NCBI RefSeq assembly: GCF_900626135.1
Contig: NZ_LR130785.1
Location: 113,120-177,119, forward strand
Length of the DNA: 64,000 nucleotides
DNA from: Senegalia massiliensis
GTDB taxonomy: Bacteria; Bacillota; Clostridia; Tissierellales; SIT17
Direction of reading: 5' to 3'
In this document: one piece after another, positions 63,888 through 64,000 of the stretch
How the letters are laid out: each line of letters opens with the position of its first letter
Position numbering within the stretch: position 1 is the stretch's first letter
The notes under the pieces: model-generated
Database searches by the model: none
What the model was told of the DNA's origin: nothing
The model's input: only the letters and a program-made list of their open reading frames with translations
Translations under genes and position numbers: made by a program

Positions 63888-64000
63888 ACCAGCAACGTCC
63901 TACTCTCCCAAGGCGTTACCACCTAAGTACCATCAGCGCTGAAGGGCTTAACTTCTGTGTTCGAGATGGGAACAGGTGTGACCCCTTCGCTATCGTCACT
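63888..64000 (-). rRNA. 5S ribosomal RNA (5' end cut by window edge)
   Basis: Minus strand reads GTGACGATAGCGAAGGGGTC, then CACACCTGTTCCCATCTCGA, AGTTAAGCCCTTCAGCGC and GGAGAGTAGGACG, all canonical 5S segments. It ends in GG followed by T7. About 113 bases are present; the first few lie outside. It is the last gene of an rRNA operon to the right. Confidence 0.96.

Noticed and set aside
1..64000. CRISPR arrays and insertion sequences
   Set aside because: No regularly spaced direct repeats and no transposase-like frames were seen on either strand.

Overview
The window is AT-rich chromosomal DNA from a low-GC, Gram-positive, anaerobic, probably spore-forming bacterium of the class Clostridia; an affiliation near the Tissierellales is a guess from gene content. 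Support comes from spmA/spmB, the WalRK-YycHI-WalJ-HtrA-RlmH block, gdpP-rplI-dnaB, rpsF-ssb-rpsR, a flavodiiron protein and TTG/GTG starts behind strong GGAGG sites. Nearly all genes lie on the minus strand. The dnaB, dnaD/dnaI-like, ssb and wal genes suggest a position not far from the replication origin. The right edge cuts a 5S rRNA gene, so an rRNA operon follows.

Layout, left to right. 0-10.4 kb: the start of an MFS transporter, a two-gene osmoprotectant/ergothioneine-type ABC importer with fused permease and binding protein, rluF, an SDR, a small K+ channel with RCK domains, ung, a GNAT, and a MATE pump with a MerR regulator and a textbook 19-bp-spacer MerR promoter. 10.5-12.3 kb: a decaying patch with a NUDIX gene lacking an AUG at its expected start, an alpha/beta-hydrolase gene with an in-frame stop and an 18-bp tandem duplication, and the tail of a broken acetyltransferase. 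12.4-22.1 kb: the most interesting metabolic locus. It has a family III CoA-transferase, the MadL/MadM malonate transporter and a four-subunit biotin-dependent Na+-pumping decarboxylase, preceded by a near-consensus sigma-54 promoter and by a sensor kinase plus NtrC-type activator. It reads as a CoA-based (not ACP-based) malonate fermentation system that makes acetyl-CoA, CO2 and a sodium gradient.

22.2-29.0 kb: accessory genes (XRE-desulfoferrodoxin-like fusion, AraC, C45 peptidase-like, pentapeptide repeat, DUF523, methyltransferase) downstream of rlmH. Three degenerate copies of the extreme 3' end of rlmH lie between them, all in the same orientation. This is the footprint expected of tandem SCC-like cassettes inserted at the rlmH 3' end, but no recombinase gene is present. 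A separate 43-bp hairpin repeat also occurs twice at the margins of this region.

29.4-47.4 kb: the conserved CxxH/CxxC-htrA-walJ block, an M20 peptidase and LD-carboxypeptidase pair, a lysA-spmA-spmB operon, murA, pepT, and walR-walK-(secreted protein)-yycH-yycI. A divergent subtilase with a C-terminal membrane tail and an M23 endopeptidase follow. 47.5-50.1 kb: dnaD- and dnaI-like replication genes on the plus strand, converging on a Lys-Glu-Val-Asp tRNA operon. 50.3-64 kb: a GNAT, a flavodiiron protein, dnaB-rplI-gdpP-yybS-mazG-like, rpsR-ssb-rpsF, an aminotransferase, DUF951, mscS, a DUF3343-yedF pair, cvpA, ykvI and the 5S rRNA. No CRISPR array, insertion sequence or prophage was seen.
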